Below, piece after piece: positions 35,753-46,200 of a stretch of 64,000 nucleotides of DNA; position 1 is the stretch's first letter; each line of letters opens with the position of its first letter. The notes under the pieces are model-generated. The model saw only the letters and a program-made list of their open reading frames with translations. It searched no databases and had not been told where the DNA came from. This DNA is from Moraxella sp035181385 (GTDB taxonomy: Bacteria > Pseudomonadota > Gammaproteobacteria > Pseudomonadales > Moraxellaceae), in contig NZ_JAXCJK010000006.1 in the NCBI RefSeq assembly GCF_035181385.1, positions 11,076 through 75,075 of the forward strand, written 5' to 3'. The position numbers were made by a program, and so were the translations under genes.

Positions 35753-35780
35753 AAACAAGTGCCAATCTGACACTTGTTTT
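35753..35780 (-). terminator. Terminator of the nuo gene cluster
   Basis: AAAACAAGTG... (35753-35761) pairs with CACTTGTTTT (35771-35780). On the minus strand it is followed by TTTTTTTGG. It lies about 20 bases past the nuoN stop. Confidence 0.85.
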
Positions 35781-35797
35781 GTATTGATAAAAAACCG

Positions 35798-37273
35798 TCA
35801 TGGCATGATGCTGGCAAGTGCTGCTAAATTCATCAATCCATTTGGCAAAATCCCAAAAACAACAATAAACGCTGTTGCAATCAGTAGCATGACACCACCT
35901 GCTTTAATGCCCCATTCATGATGCACATCAAATTCAAGATGTGCCTTAGGTCGTTGATATAGGCCAATCAGTACACGCAAATAATAAGACAGACCGATCG
36001 CACTGCCCATAATAATCAATAATGCTGCCCAAAATCTCATGCCTTGCACCGATGAGAAAATAATCATGACTTTGGTCATGAACCCTGCTGTCAGAGGAAT
36101 GCCTGCCAACGATAACAGCATGATGGTTAGCACTGCTGTCAGCACAGGGCGACGCCAAAATAAACCTTGATAAAATCTTAGCTCATCTGCCTCACCTGAA
36201 ATGGAGGTACGCCCACGCTCTTTATAAGGGCTTGACATCAGCGTAATCACACCAAATGCACCGATGCTTGTTAAAGCATATATTGCCATATACATGCTAA
36301 TTACGCCTGTACTACCAGCACCCACGCTCAGCAAGGCCACCAATGCATAGCCAATATGTGCAATGGAAGAATAGGCAAGCAGGCGTTTTAGGTTGTTTTG
36401 GCGAATGGCAAGTAAGTTACCTAAAAGGATTGAGGCTACGATGATGAAAATCAGCACTGCATTAAAAGCGGTCAATAATGGAATGGCACTTACAATCAAA
36501 AATCGAATGGCAAGAGCCATCATTGCCACCTTGCTCACACTCGCTAAGAATGCCGCCACAGGGGCAGGTGCACCCTCATAAACATCTGATACCCAAGAAT
36601 GAAATGGTGCAGCGGATAATTTAAAGGCAATCGCTACCAGCATCATTACCGCACCAAAAATGAACCATGACCCAATACGACCCTGATACAACGCCTCACC
36701 AATCTCTTTAAAGCCGAGCACGCCCACATCAGCAAAAATAAACGCCATACCCATCAACAGTGTCGCCGATGCGGTCGCTGATAATATTAGATATTTTAAG
36801 CCAGATTCTAGCGAACGAGCACGCAAAAATGTATAAGCAAGTATGCCATACATTGGCACAGATAATAACTCCAATGCCATAAAAAATGAAACCAAATGCG
36901 TGGCAGATGCCATCAGCATTGCACCAAGCGTACTGACAAGCATGAGCAAATACAGCTCTTCTTTATTGTCTTTTAAAGTTTGAAAGTAACCATAAGACAA
37001 TGTACAACACGCCAAAGATGCAATTAAAATCACGGCAATATTAAACACCGCAAAACCATCAATGGTGAATAAATGGCTTGGTGCATCGATGGTAAAAAAG
37101 CCTAATGCTTGCAAAATTAACATGATTAATGCAGCGTTTAAGCCCAGTACACTGAGTGTGGCTGACCAAAAGTGCGAACGCTTAATGGCAATAGCAAACA
37201 TCAATACAAGTGCTGTCAATGCCACAATCACCATCGGCATCAATGGCAATAAGGATTCAGTAAAATAATTCAT
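35798..37273 (-). CDS. nuoN: NADH-quinone oxidoreductase subunit N
   Basis: Antiporter-like proton-pumping subunit of the membrane arm of complex I. It has 491 residues with about 14 membrane helices and the conserved charged positions in FMALELLSVPMYGILAY and LSAAPFHSWVSDVYEGAPAPV. Last gene of the cluster, separated from nuoM by 11 bases. Confidence 0.95.
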   Translation of the reverse strand: MNYFTESLLPLMPMVIVALTALVLMFAIAIKRSHFWSATLSVLGLNAALIMLILQALGFFTIDAPSHLFTIDGFAVFNIAVILIASLACCTLSYGYFQTLKDNKEELYLLMLVSTLGAMLMASATHLVSFFMALELLSVPMYGILAYTFLRARSLESGLKYLILSATASATLLMGMAFIFADVGVLGFKEIGEALYQGRIGSWFIFGAVMMLVAIAFKLSAAPFHSWVSDVYEGAPAPVAAFLASVSKVAMMALAIRFLIVSAIPLLTAFNAVLIFIIVASILLGNLLAIRQNNLKRLLAYSSIAHIGYALVALLSVGAGSTGVISMYMAIYALTSIGAFGVITLMSSPYKERGRTSISGEADELRFYQGLFWRRPVLTAVLTIMLLSLAGIPLTAGFMTKVMIIFSSVQGMRFWAALLIIMGSAIGLSYYLRVLIGLYQRPKAHLEFDVHHEWGIKAGGVMLLIATAFIVVFGILPNGLMNLAALASIMP

Positions 37274-37284
37274 AAAAACACCCC

Positions 37285-38916
37285 TTATTTACCATGCATG
37301 TCTGTATTTTGCTCATGAGTATGACCAGCGGTGTCATGCAATGCGTGCGATGGCCGAGCAGGAGGTTTGACCGCATATGCCTTAGCAATCCAAGTCATTG
37401 AGCTTTGCGATGCGTTCATCACAGGCTGTGGATATAAGCCCAACCAAATCAAGCCTGTCGCTAAAATAACAAGTAAACTGATCTCTCGCTTATCCAAATC
37501 TTTTAATTGCCTAGCTTGGGTTTGTGCGATGGCAGGTGCACCGCCCTCGCCAAACAACACTCGATAAATCAATACCAACGAATACAATCCACCAAAAACA
37601 AGACTGAGGGTTGCCAACACAACAATCACAGGATAGTGCTCAAAAGAACCTAGCAAAATCAAAATCTCGCCAATAAAGTTGCCAGTCCCAGGTATCCCTA
37701 AAAGAGCAGCACAAAAGAACATCAAAAACGGTGCAAGGTAGCGAAACTGCCCCCACATACCACCCATGAGTGTCAAATCACGGGTGTGCAGTCTTTCATA
37801 AATCTGCCCTGCCATGATAAACAGTGCCGCAGATGATAGCCCATGGGCAATCATCTGCACCATTAATCCTTGTAAAGACATCAAGTTGCCTGTATAAATT
37901 GCCAATAGCACAAAACCCATGTGCGAAACGGAAGTGTAGGCAAGCAGTCGCTTCATATCAGTTTGGGCAAATGCCAAAAACGCCCCATAAAACACACCGA
38001 TGAGCCCAAGTGTGATGGCAATTGGTGCAAATTCTTGTGAGGCATTAGGAAACAGCGGTAATACAAATCGGAGCAAGCCAAAAGCCGCTGTTTTAATCAA
38101 AATCCCTGCCAAATCCACCGAACCTGCCGTGGGTGCTTGGGCATGAGCATCGGGCAGCCAGCCATGCAACGGAAAAACAGGCAATTTCACCGCAAAACCG
38201 ATAAAAAAGCACAACATGATGGCATATTCCCACACACCCAAATCTATACCAAGTAAGTCATGGTAGTCAAAACTAAGATACTGAGTTTGGCTAAAATGAA
38301 TGATCACGAGCGTCAAAATGCCAATTAACATGATAAGGCCAGATGCCTGAGTATAGATAAAGAATTTGGTCGCAGCATATTCTTTAGTTTTTCCACCAAT
38401 GGCGTTATGTCCCCATAGTGCAATCAAAAAGTAAATTGGCAATAACATGAGCTCCCAAAAGAAGAAAAATAAGAATAAGTCAATTGCCAAAAATACACCT
38501 ATCACACCACCTAATGACCACAAAAGGTTTAGATGAAAAAAACCCACACGGCGTGTGATTTCACCCCACGAACAGCCCACCGCCATCACGCCTAAAAATG
38601 CGGTTAAGACCACCATCATCAGGGCAAGTCCATCTAAAACAAGATGAAATGAAATGCCAAGTGATGGAATCCAAGGCAAGACAAACTGCGCCGCCCAAGG
38701 CAATGCGTGTGCATCTGTCGTGCCATCGGTGGCAAGCAGATGGCTAAAATCTCCCTGTTGCCATAACATGAGACTGACACCTAATGTGGCAAGCATGGCA
38801 AACAATGCTATCCAGCGTGGCAATTTATCATTTACTTTTTCAATCAACCAACATAAAAAACCTGCCAAAAAAGGAATGGCAATCAATGTCGGCAAAAGCC
38901 AATTCTGTTCTATCAT
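37285..38916 (-). CDS. nuoM: NADH-quinone oxidoreductase subunit M
   Basis: Antiporter-like proton-pumping subunit of complex I. The 543-residue protein has about 14 helices, with the key Glu in FFFWELMLLPIYFLIALWG and the segment KLPVFPLHGWLPDAHAQAPTAGSV. The C-terminal tail is His-rich (HALHDTAGHTHEQNTDMHGK), which is unusual compared with E. coli. It starts one base after the nuoL stop. Confidence 0.95.
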   Translation of the reverse strand: MIEQNWLLPTLIAIPFLAGFLCWLIEKVNDKLPRWIALFAMLATLGVSLMLWQQGDFSHLLATDGTTDAHALPWAAQFVLPWIPSLGISFHLVLDGLALMMVVLTAFLGVMAVGCSWGEITRRVGFFHLNLLWSLGGVIGVFLAIDLFLFFFFWELMLLPIYFLIALWGHNAIGGKTKEYAATKFFIYTQASGLIMLIGILTLVIIHFSQTQYLSFDYHDLLGIDLGVWEYAIMLCFFIGFAVKLPVFPLHGWLPDAHAQAPTAGSVDLAGILIKTAAFGLLRFVLPLFPNASQEFAPIAITLGLIGVFYGAFLAFAQTDMKRLLAYTSVSHMGFVLLAIYTGNLMSLQGLMVQMIAHGLSSAALFIMAGQIYERLHTRDLTLMGGMWGQFRYLAPFLMFFCAALLGIPGTGNFIGEILILLGSFEHYPVIVVLATLSLVFGGLYSLVLIYRVLFGEGGAPAIAQTQARQLKDLDKREISLLVILATGLIWLGLYPQPVMNASQSSMTWIAKAYAVKPPARPSHALHDTAGHTHEQNTDMHGK

Positions 38917-38917
38917 A

Positions 38918-40774
38918 TTACACCACCATCATCATTGCCAAGATTAGCACCACGACCAAACCCAAGCCAAAACTCACAGCGTGCGAGCCAAGCTTTCCTG
39001 TTTGTGTTTTGGTGATTAAACGGTTACTCACACTTGCTAATGCAGGCAATAGATTCCAACATTTATCCACAGGATCGGTTTTAAAAAAGTTGCAAATTGC
39101 CAAAAATGGCTTAACAAACACAATGTCATACAAAGCATCAAAGCCCAAACCGTGATAACACCAATAAGTGCAAGCACCGCCAAAGGTTGATTTGGTCCAT
39201 GTGTTTAAAATTTTACCCTTATTGATTACAAATAAAAAATAAGCAACCATCAGACCCAATGCTGTTAGCCCTATGGCGATGATTTCTGCTGTGTGCTTGC
39301 CTTCATGCAGTGTGCTACCCACACTTGCTGGCAAAACATGATCAAGTGGTGGTTGAATGAATGCGCCCAGACCTGTAGACAATATGAGCAATGTGACCAA
39401 AGGCAGGGCATAACTAATACCAAAGAGCTTTTCACCGTGCGTTTTTTGTTCTCCAAAAAACACCAAATAAATCAAACGAAATGTATAAATAGCAGTCAAA
39501 AATGCACCAACCGCCCCTGCCCAAAACAGCCATTGATGCCCTGTGGCATAAGCTTCCCACAAAATGGCTTCTTTGGAATAAAAGCCCACTGTAACAAAAG
39601 GTAGTGCCACCAAAGCACCGCCACCGACCACAAAGCTTGCAAATACCAAAGGGATTTTTTTGTACAAACCACCCATCTTAAAGATGTTTTGTTCGTGGTG
39701 TACCGAAACAATGACCGCCCCACTTGCCAAGAATAACAACGCCTTAAAAAATGCGTGTGTCATCAAGTGAAAAATCGCCACTTGCCACGCACCCACACCT
39801 AGGGCAATAAACATATAGCCAAGCTGACTCATGGTAGAATACGCCAAAATGCGTTTGATGTCGGTTTGTGCCATGGCACAAAAACTTGCCACCAACATTG
39901 ATAAGGCACCAATCCCACCCACAACATATGACAGTGTGTCAGGCGTCAAAACAAAGAGTGGATTCATGCGAGCGATTAAATACACGCCAGCGGTTACCAT
40001 GGTGGCAGCGTGAATGAGTGCCGAGACAGGGGTGGGGCCTGCCATCGCATCAGCAAGCCAAGTATGCAAGGGAATTTGTGCTGATTTACCAAACGCACCA
40101 AATGTCAGCATGAGCGTGGTTAAAATCATCATGGGGTTATTAACACCAAAGACTTCTGGAGCTTTTGTCGTGATGGCGTGAATGTCAAGCGTACCAAACT
40201 GTTGATACAATAAAAAAAGCCCAATCGCCAAAAATACATCACCAACACGAGTTACCGTAAATGCCTTAATTGCTGCACGGCCATTGGCACGATTTTGATA
40301 ATAAAAACCAATCAAAAGGTACGAGCAAATGCCCACACCCTCCCAACCAAGGTATAATAGTAATAAGTTATCCGCCTGTACGAGCAACAACATACTGGCG
40401 ACAAATAAGTTTAGATAGCTAAAAAATCTAACAAAACCTGCATCACCTTTCATATACCAGCTGGCAAATAGGTGAATCAAAAACCCCACGCCTGTAATAA
40501 TTGCTGTCATGGTCAAAGACAATCCGTCCAATGCCAGACCAAAATTAGGGGCAAAATCACCCACCGATAACCAAGTCCACAGCTTAATAAAAAAAGGCTT
40601 ATCTTGATGATTTGCCAAATAATCCATGCCAGCAATCGCTGTCGTTAAGGCGGATAAAAATAGTACGCCCACACCGATGATGGTGGCAAATCTTTCAGGC
40701 ATTTTATCTCGGCATACGGCCAAAACCAAAAAACCAATCAAAGGAAAAATAAAAGTCAGTGCCAGCATATTCAT
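38918..40774 (-). CDS. nuoL: NADH-quinone oxidoreductase subunit L
   Basis: Largest antiporter-like subunit of complex I. At 618 residues it has about 16 membrane helices and the C-terminal lateral helix. Conserved elements: LLYLGWEGVGICSYLLIGFYY with the key Glu, KSAQIPLHTWLADAMAGPTPVSALIHAATMVTAGVYL, and YSTMSQLGYMF. The start MNMLALTFIFPLIGFL follows nuoK by a few bases. Confidence 0.96.
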   Translation of the reverse strand: MNMLALTFIFPLIGFLVLAVCRDKMPERFATIIGVGVLFLSALTTAIAGMDYLANHQDKPFFIKLWTWLSVGDFAPNFGLALDGLSLTMTAIITGVGFLIHLFASWYMKGDAGFVRFFSYLNLFVASMLLLVQADNLLLLYLGWEGVGICSYLLIGFYYQNRANGRAAIKAFTVTRVGDVFLAIGLFLLYQQFGTLDIHAITTKAPEVFGVNNPMMILTTLMLTFGAFGKSAQIPLHTWLADAMAGPTPVSALIHAATMVTAGVYLIARMNPLFVLTPDTLSYVVGGIGALSMLVASFCAMAQTDIKRILAYSTMSQLGYMFIALGVGAWQVAIFHLMTHAFFKALLFLASGAVIVSVHHEQNIFKMGGLYKKIPLVFASFVVGGGALVALPFVTVGFYSKEAILWEAYATGHQWLFWAGAVGAFLTAIYTFRLIYLVFFGEQKTHGEKLFGISYALPLVTLLILSTGLGAFIQPPLDHVLPASVGSTLHEGKHTAEIIAIGLTALGLMVAYFLFVINKGKILNTWTKSTFGGACTYWCYHGLGFDALYDIVFVKPFLAICNFFKTDPVDKCWNLLPALASVSNRLITKTQTGKLGSHAVSFGLGLVVVLILAMMMVV

Positions 40775-40781
40775 GATGATT

Positions 40782-41123
40782 TCACCCCTTCAACTTACTG
40801 GCATGATTGACATCAAGACTTTTGAAACGATGATAAAATTGTAAAACAATCGCAAGTCCAATCGCCGCCTCTGCCGCTGCCACAGTCAGCACAAAAATAA
40901 ACATAATTTGTCCATCAGGACTGCCATGCATATTGCCAGCAACAACAAAAGCAAAAGCAGCCGCATTCATCATAACCTCAAGGCTCATCAATATGAACAG
41001 TACATTTCTACGAGCCATCACACCTGCCAAACCAATGACGAATAAAATTGCCGATACAATAAGTGCGTGTTCAGCAGGGACACCCAATGACATTGGCTGT
41101 ATCGATGTTAAAACTCCGCTCAT
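40782..41123 (-). CDS. nuoK: NADH-quinone oxidoreductase subunit K
   Basis: Small membrane subunit of complex I with three helices and the two intramembrane Glu residues (LMSLEVMMNAA and AAAEAAIGLAI). At 113 residues it is about ten longer than E. coli NuoK because of an N-terminal extension; the start overlaps the nuoJ stop (ATGA), which supports this start. The Met at residue 11 is an alternative. Confidence 0.94.
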   Translation of the reverse strand: MSGVLTSIQPMSLGVPAEHALIVSAILFVIGLAGVMARRNVLFILMSLEVMMNAAAFAFVVAGNMHGSPDGQIMFIFVLTVAAAEAAIGLAIVLQFYHRFKSLDVNHASKLKG

Positions 41124-41710
41124 GGATTTACTCCCTTGTCAACACACTCATCAATACGGTCTTGAAAATGGCTTTCGTTTTCGTCATCCAAGGCTTTTTT
41201 GCCCAAATGATACGCCGCCACCAATGCCCCCAATAGCAAAAATGCCGCCATCTCAACAATCAACGCATATTTGCCAAACAAGACCTGTCCAACGGCTTTG
41301 GGAGGAATGACACCTCCTTGCAAATACACAGCGTCTTGGGGTGTGCCGATGATGGTTGCACCCAAAACCGCCCCAATAATCAGTGCCAACGCTGTCGGTG
41401 TTGCCCACGCTTGTGCTGACAACCACGCTTTTTCTTGGGTGGTGTCATTGCCCAAATTGAGCATCATAATCACAAATACAAACAGCACCAAAATCGCCCC
41501 TGCATAGACAATCATCTCCAAAATCCCTGCAAAAGGCGCACCCAAAATAAAGAAAATCCCTGCCACCGCAAGCAATGACACAATCAACGACAAAATGGCG
41601 TGCACAGGATTGGCGTGCGTTACCACCCTAAGGCTTGCGATGATTGCCACCAAAGATAAGGCATAAAAGCCCACCACATCGGCATTTGCCAACAAATTTA
41701 GTATATTCAC
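41120..41710 (-). CDS. nuoJ: NADH-quinone oxidoreductase subunit J
   Basis: Membrane subunit of complex I with five helices in 196 residues. The helix GILEMIVYAGAILVLFVFVIMMLNL is the conserved third helix. It overlaps nuoI by four bases and nuoK by four bases, as in other proteobacteria. Confidence 0.94.
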   Translation of the reverse strand: MNILNLLANADVVGFYALSLVAIIASLRVVTHANPVHAILSLIVSLLAVAGIFFILGAPFAGILEMIVYAGAILVLFVFVIMMLNLGNDTTQEKAWLSAQAWATPTALALIIGAVLGATIIGTPQDAVYLQGGVIPPKAVGQVLFGKYALIVEMAAFLLLGALVAAYHLGKKALDDENESHFQDRIDECVDKGVNP

Positions 41711-42261
41711 GGCAACAAACTCCGTACATCAATGGGCGTATCTTCACGCTCGTGGCTTCCTTTGGGTTTGCCATCAGTTGCCATTCCTGTGACACGATAA
41801 TAATTATAGTCAGGGTATTTGCCTGTACCGCTAATGAGTAAATGCTCTTTTTCATACAGCAGATTTTGGCGGTTGTATTCGCCCAATTCAAAATCAGGGG
41901 TCAGCTGAATGGCGGTGGTTGGACACGCTTCTTCGCACATACCACAAAACACACAGCGACTAAAATTAATCTGAAAAAACTCAGGATACCAACGCCCATC
42001 TTCTCGCTCGGCTTTTTGTAGGCTAATACAGCCCACAGGACACGCCACCGCACACAAATTGCACGCCACACAGCGTTCATCGCCGTCTGGGTCTCGTGTC
42101 AGCACAATCCGCCCACGAAAACGGGGCGGTACAATCTCGCTAGCAGGCACTTCTGGGTACAGCACCGTATCACGGGGACGAGTGGCGTGGCTATTTACCA
42201 TCCACATAGAACGCACAAGGGTAAAAATGCCCACCGCTGTGTTTTTTAAAGTTGCAAACAT
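41707..42261 (-). CDS. nuoI: NADH-quinone oxidoreductase subunit I
   Basis: Ferredoxin-like subunit carrying clusters N6a and N6b. The 184-residue protein has the two 4Fe-4S motifs CVACNLCAVACPVGCI and CVFCGMCEEACPTTAI. It connects the NuoG/NuoE/NuoF electron path to NuoB. Starts next to the nuoH stop. Confidence 0.96.
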   Translation of the reverse strand: MFATLKNTAVGIFTLVRSMWMVNSHATRPRDTVLYPEVPASEIVPPRFRGRIVLTRDPDGDERCVACNLCAVACPVGCISLQKAEREDGRWYPEFFQINFSRCVFCGMCEEACPTTAIQLTPDFELGEYNRQNLLYEKEHLLISGTGKYPDYNYYRVTGMATDGKPKGSHEREDTPIDVRSLLP

Positions 42262-43287
42262 TTAATTCACCATCAAAATAAAAAACGCCGTGGCAAGCAA
42301 ATTGACCAGCGTTACAGGCAAACACACTTTCCAGCCAAAATTCATCACTTGGTCATAGCGTGGACGCATAAGCGACCCACGAGCCAAGACAAACAAAGTC
42401 ATAAAAAACAACGTTTTAATCAAAAACCAAAACACAGGTGGCACAAAGGGAATGTGTAGATTAAAAGGTGCAAGCCACCCCCCAAAAAACAGGCAAGTCA
42501 TCAAGGCACTAATGAGTACCACATTGACATATTCGCCAATAAAAAACATACCAAACTTCATACCAGAGTATTCCACATGGTAGCCTTCTGCCAATTCTTG
42601 CTCGGCTTCTGGTTGGTCAAAGGGGTGGCGGTGCGTGACTGCCACGCCTGCCACCACAAAGGTCAAAAAGCCCAAAAACTGCGGTATCACATTCCACACG
42701 CCCACTTGTGCCTCTACAATATCACGCACATTGAACGACCCTGCTTGTGCCACAACCCCCATCAAAGACAAGCCCAAAAACACTTCATAGCTTATGGTTT
42801 GGGCAGCACTTCTTAATCCACCCAATAGCGAAAATTTGTTGGCAGATGCCCAACCGCCAAACATCACCGCATAGACTGCCAAGCCTGCCATTGCAAAGAA
42901 AAACAACAAGCCAATGTCCCAATCTGCCACCCCCAAAGTGGGCGACAACGGAATAATGGCAAAACTTGCCAAAGCGGTAAACATCGCAATGGCAGGGGCA
43001 AGCGTAAACATAAATTTGTCGGCAAAATTGGGTGTCCAATCTTCTTTAAAAAAGATTTTGAGCATATCTGCCACAAGTTGGAGCGAGCCTTGCCAACCCA
43101 CACGGTTTGGTCCATAGCGGTCTTGCCAAAGGGCAAGCATTCGCCGTTCATAGACAATCATAAGGGCTGCGGTAATGACAAGCCCCAAAAAAATGACCAC
43201 CGCTTGCACACCCAAAAACAGCCAAGACCACGCTTCAAAGCCAAGCACGCCACTCAAAAAAGACGGCACATCAGGGACAATTCTCAT
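42262..43287 (-). CDS. nuoH: NADH-quinone oxidoreductase subunit H
   Basis: Membrane subunit linking the quinone site to the pump arm. It has 341 residues with about eight helices and the conserved loop PFDQPEAEQELAEGYHVEYSGMKF, which borders the quinone channel. It overlaps the nuoG stop by four bases. Confidence 0.96.
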   Translation of the reverse strand: MRIVPDVPSFLSGVLGFEAWSWLFLGVQAVVIFLGLVITAALMIVYERRMLALWQDRYGPNRVGWQGSLQLVADMLKIFFKEDWTPNFADKFMFTLAPAIAMFTALASFAIIPLSPTLGVADWDIGLLFFFAMAGLAVYAVMFGGWASANKFSLLGGLRSAAQTISYEVFLGLSLMGVVAQAGSFNVRDIVEAQVGVWNVIPQFLGFLTFVVAGVAVTHRHPFDQPEAEQELAEGYHVEYSGMKFGMFFIGEYVNVVLISALMTCLFFGGWLAPFNLHIPFVPPVFWFLIKTLFFMTLFVLARGSLMRPRYDQVMNFGWKVCLPVTLVNLLATAFFILMVN

Positions 43288-46200
43288 TGGGCTACTCCTG
43301 TACTGGTGTTTGGTGTGCTGGTGTTTGGTGTGTTGGTGTTTGGTAGGCTTGCGGTCGTGTGTGGCAAAGGCATCACTTGACTGGCACTCAAATCCACCTT
43401 GACCGTTTGGTTTTGGTTGTTAAAGGTGTCGGTTTTGCCATTGGTGTTGATAATGGCAAGGCTTGGGGCGCGCTTGCCTGCCACCGCCTGCACCCTTTGG
43501 GCGTACATCGGCACAAACACAGGCACATCGTCCACTTGCTTGACACTGGCAGGCAAATAAGCGTGTAACGGCACAAGATTGGCAATATAGCCAATACAGC
43601 CGTCCGCCACATAATCACACACCGCCACAGGCAGGACAATGCTTTGCTCGTTTTGGTCAATTTGTAGCAAAGTGCCGTCTTTTAGCCCCCACAATTTGGC
43701 ATCGTCGGCATTGACCCAAAAACAAGCAGCTTTGATTTGGCTTGCCACCACAGGACTTGATGCCACCAACGCATTGGACGCAAACAAATTGTACATCGGC
43801 ACCAGTTTGGCACGCCCTGCAAACACGCTACTGGCAGGGTATTTATGGACGGTTTGGGCGGTATAATGCGTGTCGGTTTTGGGCAAATAATCAAACAAGC
43901 GAATGCCCACATCACCGCCTTTTAGGTTGCCACCGACTTTGGTTTGTAATTTGTTCCACGCTTGTGGCGAATTCCACCCTGCACTCCACGCAAAAGGAAT
44001 CACAGACGCATCGGTTTCTTCGCCCACATAGCCTTCCATTGAAAAGGTCAAGGCAGAATCGGCGTCCTTAGGTTGCATTGGTTCGTGAATGGAGAGTTTG
44101 GCACGCAGTGATGTCCGCCCTGAATAACGGCGTGGCTCTCGGGCAATTTTTAGTCCTGTAATGCGATAATCAGACAAGGGGGCAACTTGTTTGACAAGTG
44201 CCAAATTGGGATTGACGCTTGCCAATTCATCAAGCAATTCATCAAAATGTGGCACGCCCTGCCCTTGTCCCTGTCTTTGCCCGTGTCTTTGTCCTAGGGT
44301 ATCACCAATGGCAAACAGCCACCGCCACGCATCTTTGATGTCGGTGTGGGGTAAATAGTGCTTTTTGTCATACACGGCAAAATACCGCTGAGCTCGCCCT
44401 TCGGCAGACACCAAAGTGCCATCGCCTTCGGCAAAAGACGCCACAGGCAAGACAAAATCGGCACGCTCGTGCCAGTCATAGCGTTGGTGGTCAAGCACAA
44501 TCAATGTATGGGCAAACAGTTTGTCTTTTTGGCTTTGGCTAAACCCTGCCAAGTCGTTTTCTAGTATCAGCGCCACTTCAAAGTCGCCTGCCAGCACTTC
44601 TTCTATTGGCTTACCGCCAAGCAAATCCAGCCCCACGCTATTGGCACACGGCAATACCATATACACACCTGCTTTGTCGGCATAAGACTCATTTTGGGCA
44701 AGGCTGTGCATTGGCTTACGCACACGGGCTTCGTCTTTGACAGGCAAATCGGTGGCAGGGTGTTCAGGTTTGGCAAGCAGTTCTGGATTGTGGGTGGGGG
44801 TGTCGGTTTGAGCGGATAATTTGGCTTGTTCTACTTCTAAATATTGGCGTTCGGTCACTTTGATTTGGGTGCGTTTTTGGCTTAACATTTGGCAAATGTA
44901 GCCTGTGGCATTGACAATGGCAGACGATTCAAGGCTTGTGCCTGCCACCACGAGTGGGCGGTCTGCCATCAACAAATCATAGGCAATATGGTGTGCCAAA
45001 TAATCCAAACTGTCCCACGCCTTGTCAATGTCGTTTGGGTGCAAATTGGCGGTATGTTCTTTGGCAAAAATCGCTTCTTCATCTTGGACAATTTGTGCCA
45101 AATCATCGCCAAAACTTGCCAATACATCGCCCACTTTGTAGCCCAAAGTGGCAATCTCTTCAATGTCTGCCACGACAGCGGTTTTGGCAATGTCGGTCAG
45201 TTTGGTGTCTGCCACGCTTGCCACATAAATGGGGCTGTACTGGTTTTGTCCAATGCGTTTGACAGGCTCGGCAAGCCATTCTTGGGTTTTTAGGGCGGTC
45301 GCCATTTGCACCGCTTTGTTTTTGGCAGCTTGGCGGATAGACAATGCCACACGGCTGGCGGTTTGGGTAACATCTTCGCCCAATACAAGCACGCAATCGG
45401 CTTTTTCAATTTGTGCCACGCTGACATTATGCACGCTGTGATGACGAAGTAGCGACACGCTGTCTGCCACAAGGCGTTGGCTGTGGGCGGTCTGCCCTGT
45501 GCTATAATGTGCATCGCCCACCAGTGTTTTTAGGGCATAATTGCTCTCCAAACTGGCATTGGGACTACCAATACCAATCACGCTTTTGTTTTTTAATAAC
45601 TGTGCCACACCGTCTAGGGCAAACTCACTACTCACCACGATATGCGTGCCGTTTGCGTGCGTGCCTTGCACTTTGGTTTTTTCAAGCGGTGCAAGTGGAC
45701 GGTTTGCCAAATTGACATAGCCATAGCCAAACCGCCCTTTGTCGCACAAAAAATAGCCATTGACATCAGGGTTGTAGCGGTTTTCAATGCGTCTTAATTC
45801 GCCATAACGCTCGCCTGCTGAAATGTTGCACCCTGTGGAACACCCTGCACACACACTGGGGGCGTATTGCATATCCCATTTGCGGTTGTAGCGGTCAGAG
45901 TGGGTTTTGTCGGTAAACACCCCTGTAGGGCAAACTTCGGTCAAATTGCCACTAAACTCACTTAACAATTGTCCGTCCGTCTCACGCCCAAAATACACTC
46001 GGTTGGCGGACGCATACACGCCAAAATCCGTGCCACCTGCATAGTCTTTATAAAAACGCACACAACGATAACACGCAATACAGCGGTTCATCTCGTGGTT
46101 GATAAACGCCCCCAAATCTTGGTTTTGGTGGGTGCGTTTGACAAAGCGATAACGGCGACGGTTATGCCCAGACGCATAAGTCATATCCTGCAAATGACAA

